Shown here piece by piece: positions 10,337-22,920 of a stretch of 64,000 nucleotides of DNA. The stretch spans positions 124,001 through 188,000 of the forward strand of contig JABRWF010000003.1 in the NCBI GenBank assembly GCA_018343915.1, written 5' to 3'. Position numbers and translations under genes: made by a program. The notes beneath the pieces were generated by a model. That model was not told where the DNA came from. It did not search any database and worked only from the letters and a program-made list of their open reading frames with translations. Source of the DNA: Agroathelia rolfsii (lineage: Eukaryota; Basidiomycota; Agaricomycetes; Amylocorticiales; Amylocorticiaceae). Positions within the stretch are counted from its first letter, which is position 1. The number at the start of each line of letters is the position of its first letter.

Positions 10337-13300
10337 TCAACCCCGCAATTGTGCGTATCCCGGAGAGTACACGGGCCCGGTGACGACTTCTCTACCTGAT
10401 TCTAGGGCACCATACGAGACCAGTTCGAGGTCGGCGATCTTGGCACCCGTGGGATCTGAAGTTTCAATAGAGCTACGTTAATAATCGTATTTATCGAAAT
10501 CGAAGAACAGGACATCCTTACCAAGCGCCCAGAGGATGATTGCAAGTTCGTTACTTCCCGAGTAGTTTAAGATACCCTCTGGGATCTAAAATTGCATCAC
10601 ATTAAGAAATCTTATACGGGCAATAAATGAATAAAACTGACCGGGAACTCAGTTTGTGGTCCCAAGTTAGACACAAACTTGCCATATTGCCATCCGTTGA
10701 TGTATATCCAAGCCCGGTAGCTGGAAGTCGGGGTGGGGGTGAACTGAAGGGCAAGAGGGGCATCAACGCCCTTGGGGATGGCGAGGTTGAAGGAGGTTCT
10801 GTATACTTGGGCACCGGCGGAGCTGATGCCTGCGTATGGCGTAGAAGAGTTCCAGGTGCTGTCGGGATAGCCGGGAAGTGCAGCGCCTACAAAGCTTGTT
10901 AAAAAAAAAAACGAAGGAAATTACAAGGATCCCTGTAACTTACCAACTCGCTCTGCCCAGAAGCCGCCCTCGTTGATGGGACCACTATAATAGTATTTAG
11001 AATCATGCTGAGGAAGAGAAAAAAAATCATTTACCGAACTTTATCAGGATAATCTTCGCCAAGATAGTTGCCCGTAAGTTTCCAGGTATAAAAGTCTCCA
11101 CCGCCAACCAACTCGTATCCTTGAATTCCACGAGGGTCCTGTTGCCATTGTTAGAGGTCAGGTGGATATGAAGAGGAGAAGAAAGCTACCGACTTTGAAT
11201 GCATCATTGGCATTCCAGTCTTCGTCAAGACCTACAAGCGAACAGGTGAGAAAGTCACACAGAGGTTTTCAATCACTGGATCCAAGAATTCACCATTCGA
11301 ATCCGTGATGACAGTCAACACGTTTGTGCTTTTCGATACTACACCGCTTGGGAACGTGACATAGCCTTCTCCGGATGATAAGAAATGTCCATTGAGATAG
11401 ATGCTATAGTTAGAACTCGAGCCTCTGGAATTTGAGGCCATTTTAGATGGCTTTTGTAATGTATGAATACACGCTTCTTACCCATCCACAGTCAAATTCA
11501 CAGCAGTTGCAGTGCCATTGAAATATCCTCGATAGATGAAGCTTCCTGAGTGGAAACCTAGCAATATGATTGAGTATATCACTTATATGACTAAGGGGGG
11601 GATGCTGACCATATGCATCAGCGTACAACAGTAACTTTCCACCCGTGGGCTGGGTTGGATTTGTTGTGTTTGTCAGGTTTGCTGTGACCCAAGTGCTGTC
11701 ATCAAAGGATGGGGAAATTTCGGGGAGCGAATCATGAGACTTCCACTGTAAAAATTCCTCGTCAAATATCAGATTTGATTATACCCGGAAACCATCCCAT
11801 ACCTGGCTTGATTTCAACGAGGGTAAAGAAATAGCTGGTGTTTTGGCCTGTATGGTACCAGAAACCCCAACACCGAGAGCACTCTTGGATACGCTAACTG
11901 AGGCTCCATTCCATGTTATCTTGGAAAGGTTCGAAGGCCCAAATACGGTCAATGGCGTAGTACCGTTCGTGTCGCCGACAAGGTTAAGTGTAGAGTCAGA
12001 AACGGACGCATTGCGCACAAGGTAGGGGCCTTGAACAAGGACAGACGATGCTGTAGGACTCAGGTAACCCGTGTGCGTCTGAGTATCCCAGAATGTATAT
12101 GCGGTGCTCTTGTCTGTGATGATAATGACAGTCGAACCCCATCGAACGACGCTAATACCAGAGGGTGTTCCCGTAATTATGACAGAACCATCGACAACTT
12201 TGGCTTTAACAGAAGAGGAGCCGGTAACAGATGGGGTTCCATTACTGCCACCATGGACTGAGGCTTCAAAGGTTTGACCATACGACACATATAAGACCAA
12301 ATAGTCGTAACTGTCAATGGTGGCCTGGGTAAGGACCTAGAAATACGACATCGATATTGGGCATATGAGCAAGATATACGTTGGCGTACTTCTGCGGTTG
12401 AATAATTGAGGACACCATGTTGTCCGAAAGGATATTGAGTCACAAGTGTTTTGCTCTCTCTTCCTGCAAGGGTAATCTGTCCGCCGTACTGCGGGATAGT
12501 TACCTGTCCCTTTGCTGTTGTGACGTTCAAGGAAAACTGGATTGGTGCAGTGAAACTATAGATATCGTTAGGAAAATTAATAGGACGAAAGAGAAGAAAC
12601 TAACTTGTTCGAGATCTGACGGACGACATAGTAGTTTTTTCCAGGGCTGCTTCCGTTGGTGCGCAGTTGCGTAGTGTAAACACCTGTATTGTTGGTGTAT
12701 GGAGCTCCTGTTGCACTGGCATAGACATCCGTGGAGTAAAGAGAAGGAGATGATTGATAGAAGAGGCCTTGAAGCTTGATTTCGCTGTACTTGTCCGATA
12801 AGATACGGCTTTCGTGAATAGCCTAAAGGCGGGATAACTCAGTGTTGCTTTTGGACGAACAAGTGAAGGACTTACCGCTCCATAATCATAAGAAGTATAA
12901 ACACCAGGATACGCAAGGTTTCCCCAGTTTGTGCCGCCATAAATCATATAGAAGCTCATGGCTTTAGCTCCTTCGGCTAGATTGTTCTTATAAAACACCT
13001 TTTACCGTAACGAATTAGTTCAGGCTGGTTCTTCAGACAGAATAAAGTGGCATACGTTGGTAAAGTTGGCATTCAGCAGCTCATAACAAGCTTCGTATCC
13101 GCTGCCGCCCCAGGCGTCCAGAGATCCACCTATCCATATACCATCTAAACACAAGTTGTATGCGACTCAATTTCTTTGTTTGATTACCTTGGAATTCAGT
13201 AATCCACATAAGGCCCCATGGATCCACGCTTTCAAGTGCCGAAGTGAAATAAGTTGGAACTTCTTCCCACGTGCTTGGGTTGGTGCAATCAAAGCCGCCT

Positions 13301-14613
13301 GGATAAGCGTCAAATCCATAGCTGTGACATGTCAGATACTATTTTTTTTGTTTGTCAATCAAATTTGTCGTACATATCAACTTGGCCAGGTCCTAGTTTT
13401 ACGTAAGGTTAAGTATTTATGTGATTATGTACAAGAGGAACAACTCACCTGACGCAAAATGTCCAGAGGGCCAAACGTCATTGCAGTCAAGAGGAATGTG
13501 ATCAATGCCTTCTGTACGGAAAGCGGCAGTTAGAATAGCCATATACTCGGTTGCGGTGGGATCTCCTGAAAAAGAAGTATAAAATTCGTTTTCCGCTTGG
13601 ACAGCTACAATGATGGCAACTCCTTTCAGTAAAAGTGCTTGAAAAGAAACCTTCCACTCTAACCTATGACTGGGCCATCTGGGTATTGATAATGAGATGT
13701 CACTGAAGAGAACTGCTGAACATATGATTGCCACGAAGCGATATAATCGGTTCCGTTAGTCCGTGCAGTTGCCGGACTGTTGGTGAGCCATCCAGGGAGG
13801 CCTCCACCCGCTACGAACTATATTTGAGAACAACTGTATAACACGTTGTAGCAAACTTCACTCACTCGTTTCAGCCTTTGTAGCGATGATAATCATTAAG
13901 ATGTCGTGAAGAGAAAAGCATCAAGTAAAGACTTACGTTAATATAAGGCTATTGTCATATTTGAATGAATGAGTTGATAACTAGGAGTCGAGAAAAATTC
14001 GGACATACACCAGGCCTTGCCACCACGTAAATGCCGACTTCCTGAGCAACTTGATAGAAAAGCTCGAGAGATCTATAGTAGTCCCAGTTCAAATATCCCC
14101 GCTTTCCTTCGGTCAAGCCCCAATGGATGTAAATGGATACAGCATTGAAGCCAGCTGCCTGGAAATCTACTTGAGACTTGGTTCAAGTACGCTTTGAGCG
14201 CATGTACCTTCATTTTTTGGAGTATATCACCTGTACGAATGATTAGCGTGCTTCAAAGCATAGACACAAAGAAACTATCATACTCCATAGCTGAGGAACT
14301 GGCAACCTGAACGGATGGAATTCACCACTGTATAGGAATATTCTATTGAAATTACTAGAGTCAGCGACACCTCTGATGGATCTTGATTGTTTAATACCTC
14401 TGGCCATCAACATATAAACTCTCCTTGTCAAACTGGACAGCTTGTGTCGAGTTCCCATGTTGGTATCCCGGCGAATCTAGAGACATGTATCATATTCAGA
14501 GATATATTGAGACCCAAGCTCTAAATATGCATACATTCCGGAACAGTGTAGCCATCTAATGCACTCACACCTGCGGCAAGCGCAAACAAAGCCGCAAGAG
14601 AAAAGGGCTTCAT
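10337..14613 (-). CDS. lacA: Secreted GH35 beta-galactosidase, 25 exons
   Basis: I could join 25 exons in phase to about 984 residues, the usual size for fungal LacA. Exons: 14613-14535, 14476-14398, 14342-14284, 14230-14208, 14158-14009, 13948-13937, 13875-13866, 13810-13664, 13622-13449, 13392-13374, 13321-13188, 13129-13056, 12998-12876, 12822-12605, 12555-12390, 12336-11803, 11745-11610, 11557-11482, 11424-11294, 11231-11194, 11138-11035, 10984-10944, 10886-10642, 10585-10522, 10455-10337. A signal peptide ([18 protein letters not shown]) starts the protein. Catalytic motifs are complete: [19 protein letters not shown], the Asn-Glu acid/base in [10 protein letters not shown], and the nucleophile Glu in WITEFQGGS, then MIYGGTNWG. 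Beta domains follow, ending in a jelly-roll with [12 protein letters not shown]. The enzyme releases terminal beta-galactose from galactan or pectin side chains outside the cell. It is divergent from the rhamnose mutarotase gene. Confidence 0.95.
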
Positions 14614-16118
14614 CGTGGATGGAATAGCATTACGGCGACGCGCGAGTATAAGTACTCTGCGCCAAATATTGTTCCTGACGAACCTACAGGTCCACGCCTA
14701 CAACGGGCTTGGAGAGATCATGAGACCACAATCTCTTCACTCGCAAGAACGGAGATGAAGCGGAGAGCATAATGTCCTGGTTCACAAAGAATGCGACTAG
14801 AGATTCCGGAAGATATTGAGCTCGTGCGCGGGGCATTCTTTGAATTCTTTCTATGATTGTCGCGTTTATTCCCCGATATTTTGCCATTCCAGCCTGGACC
14901 GGCCCGCTTTCTACCTCTGATTTACCAAGAAATCAATAGCAGAAATATTAGAGAAAGTAGGATAATCGGATTCCATAAAAGAATAGGACCATACCATCCT
15001 GCTATTAATTGTGGTCTGTCGTGTCTCAACTACTTGGGACTGCCAGTGGGGCAAAGGTAAGATTCTCCAGAAGTATATTAAATTACGTAACGCTCCATGT
15101 GACGCTAATTCCGATGCCGGCATATTCTTCCGGCAGCGGGAGTCGTCGACTCGGACCAGACCACGATGGAGGAATCGAAGCCGAGTTCACATGTACCTCA
15201 CTGTACACTCTGAGTTACTATCTTTGTGTTGCTGGAACCTGTCACAACTGGCTTAGAAGGTACTCGGATCAAGCAGGCTACAGTGCCGCAAACTGGTGCC
15301 GATCAGAAGTGGCACCCAGGCATAGTATAGTCACGGACGGGAAGTTGGGATATTTCCGTTACGACTCATATTAAGTGATCACATTCAATCCCCTAAGAGG
15401 ACAGGTAATCTGTGAAATGAGATATTCATATTCTGTCCTGTCCCAACGTCCTGTTCTCCTATCATATCTTTACTTTTTGAGTTGGGCTTGGTCTACCCTT
15501 CATGATACACCACTTAAGACGGTTAGGAGTAATCCTTTTTGTTTCAGGATGCCATATTGCTGCAACTGCATCTTATGCTGAGTTATTGGCAATGTTATCT
15601 TCTAATTCAAGGCCATGTAAAAGCAGTCTTTTACTTGTGTATATAACATTTCATAAGAGCGATTAAATTGGAAAGAGTATTCTTTGCATCAATGCGTGGG
15701 TTTGAGCCATAGCTTTCGTGCCAGCAGTGCAATTCAATCAGAGCATAATTTTGCAATCACATCGGCGAATTTGCTGACCCTGGCTTCTGCATCGCCATAA
15801 TTCGTCAAGCTGAGTGGCCTCGGTGCCTAGATATGGACAATCGTTCCCATATACATGTCAGCATTACTAGTATTTGATTGTGCTCCTTTCCAACTCCTTG
15901 ATTATATGTCTAATTCTTAGACAGTAGCGAGGCAGATCGGACATTTCTACGGCTGATTGCTTACATGCTTACGGTCCGAGTGGATGTGAATCCGTGACGG
16001 AATGCTCTCATGACCAGCTACCAAGCGTATTTATACACCAGTCGCTATCGCTATTTCGTGTTTGCAGCCATACATTATACTCTTGTCTCGACACTTCCTC
16101 GTTACTGTCTATTTTCCA
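14614..16118. promoter_or_regulatory. 1.5 kb divergent intergenic region, beta-galactosidase / rhamnose mutarotase
   Basis: No exon is supported here. The region separates two divergently transcribed sugar-use genes and must carry both promoters. On the minus strand ACTTATACTCG (about 14643-14653) is a weak TATA-like site 35 bp before the beta-galactosidase ATG. I could not find a convincing activator-type inverted repeat by eye. Confidence 0.4.
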
Positions 16119-16656
16119 ATGTCTGCACCACACACAAAGCGTATTTGCCAAATTATCAAGGTATGGCTATGATCGATAAGTCTTATACTAGATACTGCGG
16201 GTGCATATACTCTTCTCCGATGTCATTTTTGTTTACTCTATCTCTAGAGCACTGATGAAAATTAAAATAGCTAAAACCTGAGGCAGTAGAGGAATACAAA
16301 CGCTTGCATGCTGCTGTATGGCCCGGGGTCTTGGCAGCTCTAGCTCGGCACCATGTAGTCGACTATTCAATCCACCATTATCCGCCTCTTCAACTCTTAA
16401 TCGCTACATTTAAATACACTGGATCTAATTACGAAGGAGATATGAAGGCGATCGGAGATGATTCAGAGACCCAAAGGTGGTGGAAAGTCACAGATGGCAT
16501 GCAAGAGAGCTTCAACCCCGGGGCAGAAGGTAGTGGGAAGGAGGTCGCATGGTGGACAGTAAGTCAGACATCTTTCTGCAAACTTAAAGCTAAGTACTCA
16601 AGCGATTACACCAAAAGGAATTAGAAGAAGTTTTCAGGTTTGAAGGAGAACCTTAA
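16119..16656 (+). CDS. L-rhamnose mutarotase
   Basis: Three exons join in frame: 16119-16160 (MSAPHTKRICQIIK), 16271-16558 and 16618-16656, giving 122 residues. The product matches the RhaM family (PF05336) along its length: the start KRICQIIKLKPEAVEEYKRL, the catalytic-His segment LHAAVWPGVLAAL, DYSIHHYPPLQLLIATFKY, then ETQRWWKVTDGMQESF and a final WWTELEEVFRFEGEP. The enzyme interconverts the alpha and beta anomers of L-rhamnose, feeding the fungal oxidative rhamnose pathway. Donors are GTATGG and GTAAGT. It lies head-to-head with a secreted beta-galactosidase, which suggests use of rhamnogalacturonan, although no other rhamnose pathway gene is in the window. Confidence 0.93.
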
Positions 16657-16973
16657 GGTCGCATAAAATACCAGGGATTTACTAGTAGTTGTCAAATCGA
16701 CTCGAACTGACTCTGTCTACAGTACTATTGTTGTAGATATTATCGAACATTTGTAAATACTTCTTGTGCCACCAAGCCACCTGATTCTTAAAAATGGATC
16801 GTTGTATTTTAATTCTTGAACAGATTGGCTGTGGTAGGAGCCATAACCCAGGCCCACTAGTGGCTACAGTGGCGCGACGGGAGTGGCACACTGTGGCTGC
16901 CACTGGTTGCGTGATGTGATGGCATGCAGCCCGAATATGCCAGCGTCAGTGTAACTTCTTTGCTCAGCTTGTC
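16657..16973. other. Gap between rhamnose mutarotase and EMC4
   Basis: No coding signal is seen. It should hold the terminator of the upstream gene and the EMC4 promoter. Confidence 0.4.
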
Positions 16974-17731
16974 ATGTCTGCAATTCTTGGCTATTCCTCA
17001 ATTGAGTTGCCTAGGTATACTTCTATGCTACTGTACTGGTGAATCCCGACTGAACAACTAATTTGAGCTAGAAATCGCCATCTTCCACCACCGCCTGGCT
17101 TTTCTACGCAACCAGTTCGTCTATGAGTCTATTGTTCTCAGAGATCATCCCCATTGCTTAGTGCCGCTAGAGCAGCTCAAGGGCCTCATCCTCGAAGAAC
17201 TCACCAGCCACTTCGAACAAGCTTGCGACATATGAGGCGCTGAAAAAGAAGCGTGCATGGGATTTGGCCATCTCACCTGCCAAGCAGCTTCCTATGCAGG
17301 CTTTTATGCTGTACATGTCTGGCGGTGGGGTCCAGATTTTTAGCATGGGTATTGTATTCATGCTACTCTTGACCCCCTTCAAAAACATCGCTGGAATGAA
17401 TACTGGTGAGTCGGATTGCACGTATAACATACACAGAACTTATGCATTAATGCTTCGTCTAGCATTTGCACCTTTCGCCCCCCAAGGCACTCCCGCCAAG
17501 TCTTTTGGAACCCTAACCCTCCAAAAGTTGGCATATATTTGCTGCAGCCTCTTAACACTTGCTGTTGGTCTGTGGAAATGTCGTTCTATGGGCTTACTTC
17601 CAACAGGCACAGGCGATTGGCTGGCTTTCGAAACAAGGGGCCAGGTACGTTTCGGGTTTAACTCTTGCATGAACGCAATAAGCGCCTAATTTTTCATCCT
17701 TCAGGCGCCCGAAGTCACGCTATTCTCATAG
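16974..17731 (+). CDS. EMC4: ER membrane protein complex subunit 4
   Basis: Five exons join in frame: 16974-17014, 17072-17114, 17171-17405, 17463-17644 and 17705-17731, giving 175 residues, normal for EMC4 (TMEM85/DUF1077). Signatures in order are RNRHLPPPPGFSTQP, YEALKKKRAWDLAISPAKQL, PMQAFMLYMSGGGVQIFSMG, then AFAPFAPQ, LQKLAYICCSLLTLAVGLWK and a GLLPTGTGDWLAF tail. The membrane segments are around the GGGVQIF...LLLTPF and KLAYICCSL...LWK stretches. The EMC inserts tail-anchored and multi-pass proteins into the ER membrane; EMC4 forms part of the membrane and cytosolic face. The first two exons are very short (41 and 43 nt). It is convergent with Dicer, with 171 bp between the stop codons. 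Confidence 0.95.
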
Positions 17732-17902
17732 ATCTCAAAGCTACGGCTGTTCGTTTAATATTACTATAGGGCTAGTGTCACGCACAGGACCCTAGCGGCA
17801 CCAAATGTATACATGATTCTGTGTCCAAATCGTGAATCCGACTTCAATATAAAGGTGGTAGTGAGGGTAATACATTGATACTCTAATTTCCAACTACTCT
17901 AT

Positions 17903-20900
17903 CTAGAGCTGACTATCAATCAATTCGTCTTCTCCATCTACACGTAGTACGTGCAGTTCGCGCTCCGGGTTGGGTTTCTCATTCACGAGAGGAGCCTCTG
18001 TTTCAAACTTGGAACGCCATGTTTGTGCAATGGATGTAAATCCCTCATGTGTATCATCGACCAATTCAGATGCCGGTGCTGATAGGTTTGGTTCCTCTAA
18101 AGTATCGTTTCTCTCTGGTTTCTCGACTTCTACGGCGGAGGAACACAAACACAAATGTATCAGAGACTTGTCAGATGTTGGGTCCAACAACGTGTTGAGA
18201 GCTTTCTGTGCAACGAAACCTGATTTTCTTGAGTATTCGGAGAGTTACTTGAAAGGAATAATTACTCTGGTACCTTTAATGACCGCTAGGCTGGGTCCCA
18301 CTATTGGACCGGCGACAATCGTTTCATGAACCGAGATTGAGACCTCATGATGGCGAGAATCTCCTACTTTGGTTTTACTAAATCGGTTCTGATTAACCAC
18401 TGTCGTTTGCCCCGAATTTTAGCTACAAGCTTACTTGTAGCGAATTTTCTTGCACTTGGATTTGGCAGCCCAGAGATAAAACTCCGTAGTAGGGTCATTG
18501 GGGAGATCGAGCGAAACAGCGTCCAACATATCTCTCATGATGTTTTCGGCGACACACCTTGTTTTCTCCCAGTTCCACCTTGAGTCTACTAAGACGGCAC
18601 CAATCAGTGACTCAACCACGTCGCTTAGTGCCTTCGGCGGCTCATGTTTCCATCCATCACTGATGATCTCATGTGGTCTAATTTCTTCAAGCAATGGGGT
18701 GTACTCTTCTATAGCGGCATTGAGGTCATAACTATTGACCAAAATGAGCTGATGTAACTTCAGGTGTTGGACGGCGACGACGGCGAGCGTTGAGGCGCGT
18801 ATCAAGCGTATCTTGGCTAACGTTAAGTCACCCGAGTTCGCTTTTGGATACTTATCGTGGAGATAATCCAAGACCATGAGATCAATACATGCGTCTCCGA
18901 GCAACTCTAGACGTTCATAGCTCTTGCTGAGCGAAAGGCTAGAGTGCGTAAGAGCCTCGACAAGGATCGTGTTGTCCTGAAAGTCATAGCCTAGCTTTGC
19001 TTGTAGGTCATCAAATAGAGGAGATGAAACCATATTTGTGACTCGCTGAGACTCGGATCTGTTATTGAAGTAGCGTACTGGCCAGGGTACGCTTCCACCA
19101 AAAGACAAGCCCAGCGCAGTTCCTGTAGAAAGGGCCATATATACACCACCATAGACATAGGCAGCTCCTAGGAGGGCTTCCATACAGTCCTGTAGGGAAC
19201 GACGGGGAATAGTGATATGCCTTGGAGATTCATCGATAACACAAGGCCAGATTGAGAAAGATTGTGCTTCGCCTGTAATGAAGCGCTCGAGCCCAATGCG
19301 CTTTGCCAAGTAACGCAAGTGTCTATTCGAAATCTCTAGTTTTGTTTGTTTAGTTTTGCTGTCTTTTTGTGATAAGTGCCTCTCACCGTGTGTCCTAAGC
19401 TTCCAATGGAATCATAATATAAGTCGTGTGGCTAGTAATTCGAAGGCTGATACTCACTATAGACAGCTGTCCTTCATGACAAAACGGGTACTCGTTCAGA
19501 AGAAACACTGTCACGCAAAGCTTGAGGACAGAATCACCTATCAAGATACGATAAATACTATATTTTAATCCAAGGACCGCATACACCATTCACCAAGTGT
19601 TTCCAAGCGCTGATTGTTGTAGCTGGTACCCACAGAAGGAATGGTAAGTGCCTCAGTCAAAAGGTTATCGTTGATTGCGGGAAGCCCAAGTTGAAATCGG
19701 GCCTCTCGAGCACGCCAGACATCTCGAGCACGATAAACGATTTTGGGGAATATGGCGTAGGCAGTGTATACTTCCTCCGTAAGAAGAATCTGTCTACACG
19801 TTTCGAGGGGCATAAGAAATGGCTCTTCATCCAAGTTTAGGAAACGTGAGTTGAAGGGCCTCCTGTCGGGATCTGCAGTGGAAAAACTAGAAGCCCGTAG
19901 TTTCTTCAATCCGTACCTAGCTGACGACTGTTTGATAAATCGACGCGCTTCTACAAGAGGAAACGCCGTTGGAGTATATGGCGGCAACTTGGGGTTGCGT
20001 GACCATCTATGACCAAAATATAGACCGTATGTTTCGTGTCCAAATCGGCTATAGCGAGATCCTACTATCGTCTTAGAGGACGGCGTTAAGTCTTGTCGTA
20101 TCTGTGTAATCACAAAAGTGCGACCACGTTCATAGATAGTTTCTATCAAATCATGATGAAGGTTCAGATTGAGAGCATTGGTATCAGAAGCGCAGGGTAA
20201 TTCGCGAGGTTCTAGCGAGCGAGCGATGCCCTCAATATCTAGGTGTGCAGAATCGGATGTTCTGCTAGCAACCGGGACAAGGAAGGCACTAAGATCAAAA
20301 GCGGGTTCAATTTTTCGACCAGTACATATATACCAGATGTTCCTTCTTGTATATTCATCGATGAGTTTTCTATGTTCATTTGTATTCACATAATCGAGTT
20401 CAAGCTTTTTGCCAGCAGAAATCCGAACACTAATATCATCTCCCGGCAGAAAGAATGCAAAGGATGGGAGCCGTCTACCCGTGATCAAATTCGCGATGGC
20501 GTTGTTACCAATAAAGATAGTATGCTGGTAATCTAATGTGACATATGTCTTGAATGGATCACATACGTCAAGACTCATCATGGCTGGGATTTTTGACAGA
20601 GTACGAGCCTCCATGTCGTTTTCTGATATAATATGATTTGGGCTACGATCGGCGGAGACAGGTAGGAGATATTCGTCGAAAACTTTGAGATGATAGAGTT
20701 TCTTGACAGCATGGAAAGCCACGGCACGCTTTGCCTCTCGTTTGCTTCTTTTGACGGGTCCAATCATAGACTCGTTCTGTGGCCGTATGGAGATGCTACT
20801 GGGAAGGCGAAGTGTAGATTGAAAGTCACCCGAGTACGTTGGTTTGGGTATCGGCGTATGTGGTTGACGAGGTATTAGCGCGCAGAGGCGGGCCAAGAGG

Positions 20901-22920
20901 GGGATCGCTGAATCGTATGTGAGAATAGCACCAGTCGATGGAACAACAAATCGCTCGCGCTCTAGCTCGTCTTGCGGATGAAGCATATCTTCATCTTCGG
21001 TATCAGTATTATCCGAGTCAACTTGATCGCGAGCTAGAGATCGGGTTTGGTATACATGTTTTAGCGCCGGTTCACATTGCACAAATTCGCGATAGCAAGC
21101 TACGCCATCCTCATCGTCGTCGGAGTACATAAGTACGAAATGAGATTTTGAGTTTCGTGCTCTACCGCGAGATTGGATATATCCAACCAAGTTTTGTAAT
21201 GGATCAAAACGAACGACCAAATCACATTTCTATATGCTTGGTCAGTAAAAAGTATAATTATTTGAACAGAAGGTTTATGAGAGACGCACTGGAAAATCAA
21301 GCCCTTCTTCTCCAACTGATGTAGCAATAACTAAGCCACAGCAATTAAATCCTGAAGTAAAGTGCATAGGAGATAATAATTGCTTACTTAGGTTTATATC
21401 ACCGCCTCTGAATGCTTTCAGGACTTCAGATTGTTGTTTCATGGTCATGCTGGGAGATTGAAAATCCTCTTCGCCGTTTCCAACAAGATAAGAGCACCTA
21501 ACTTCATCACGAAGTGATAGTATGTGTTGAATAATAGAGGCGAGATAAATGGCATCTTGTCTTTGTTCGACAAAAACAATCCCTTGGAAAGGCTTGGGAT
21601 GTTTTACAATGATGTTGACGAGACAGGATACTTTAAATGAGTACCAATCGTCGGGTATGGTCTCTAGGGAGTCTTCGTTAAGGTAGCCAGAGAAACTGTC
21701 GAGTACGTCCTCTGCCAGTGTAATCTCCGGTGAAATCGAGTTTCTGTCAAAAACTGTGCCAGTAGCCGAATTCACAGTGGTATCAAGAAACTCTCGTTTC
21801 AACTGATCAAGTCGCATCCTCAGTTGCTTATACAAGTACAACTCGGCAGCATAAGGACCCAGATTAGTCCAAGTTGCGGAATATTTGTGTCGGATTTTTT
21901 CTAATAGTAATGGGTCTGGATCAAAATCCATAAAATCGAGGATTCTGAATAATGGTGGTGAAGGGTAGCCATAGATTTTAGTACTGGATGGGAATCGCTC
22001 AACGGTCTAAATGAAGGTTAATCACTGTAGATACGGATATGATTGGAAATCTGACCTCAGTGGGTTTTTGGACATTTCTTATCAGCTCATCGGTGTGGTA
22101 CTTTACAGATATGATCTTCGCGTCGAGAGTAGATTCAAGGCCCTTGAGGGATTCATCAGGGCTTTTGATATTCCATATTGGGGACGCCGTCATGCCAAAA
22201 ATTCTTGGCCTTTCGGAACTATTGGTAAGTTTATACTCACGCATAATCACTACATAGGGATGATTCTTTGATAACAGAACTGAGAAACGCATTCGTCTGA
22301 GGATTGTTATATCCCTGCACCTTTGTCGCACGATGACATTCATCGAATATTATCAGAGACACCTGTTGAAATTTAGTAATAGTCTTAGAAGAAAGACATC
22401 GCAAAAACCTTTCTTATACTCCAATGCGTGTGTGTTAGAATATCAACAAATATCTGAGCTATGTTCTACTTATCAGAATAAATTGGCGCTATGTGAACAC
22501 ATGCTACCCACGCGTCATGACAATAACATCATGCTCTGAAAACACTTGCATCCACTTGTCTCTGTCTCCCATATCCGTAACAATTGATCCATAGAGCGTT
22601 TTGACACGTAGGTGAGTCTGAGTTGTTAGAATGTGACCTTGTTGTACCGCTAGAGCAACAGTGGGCGCAAAGAAGAGGATAACTTTTTTCTTTGTCTCAT
22701 TCGTTGCCATCCATTTTATGAGCAAAACACTTATGAGTGTCTTCCCACTTCCCGTATCCATTGCAGCTATTACATTATTGCTGATAGCACGAAGAAAAAT
22801 CTCTTCTTGATAGCGTCGAGGGATCATGACTAGAGGAGAACTTGAACTTGAATCGGCGCTTTCAACATATGTGTTGGGTTGATTGAGTTTTTCCGGATGT
22901 TTTAGAGTGGACACAGACAT
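17903..22920 (-). CDS. Dicer-like ribonuclease III
   Basis: This is a complete Dicer in many exons. From the N-terminus: the superfamily-2 helicase with IPRRYQEEIFLRAI, Walker A AAMDTGSGKTL, DECH box IIFDECHRATK (about 22330-22350), FGMTASP, GIVFVEQRQDA and ATSVGEEGLDFP, then QSRGRARNSKSHFV; the Dicer dimerisation domain; a long middle region without an obvious PAZ motif; RNase IIIa (LLTEALTIPSVG, NQRLETLG joined to DSVLKL, and DCMEALLGAAY); RNase IIIb (LVEALTHSSLS, YERLELLGDACIDL, DVVESLIGAVLVD); and a C-terminal dsRNA-binding fold (HEVSISVHETIVAG...KGFVAQKALNTLL). All four acidic residues per RNase III site look intact. The start ATG is 22920; the frame continues upstream only through non-ATG codons. 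One joint between 19458 and about 19345 in RNase IIIa is unresolved. It produces small RNAs from dsRNA for silencing. Confidence 0.95.

Noticed and set aside
15009..15374. A 121-codon open frame in the beta-galactosidase / mutarotase gap
   Set aside because: No family resemblance, odd residue mix and overlapping alternative frames; probably chance.
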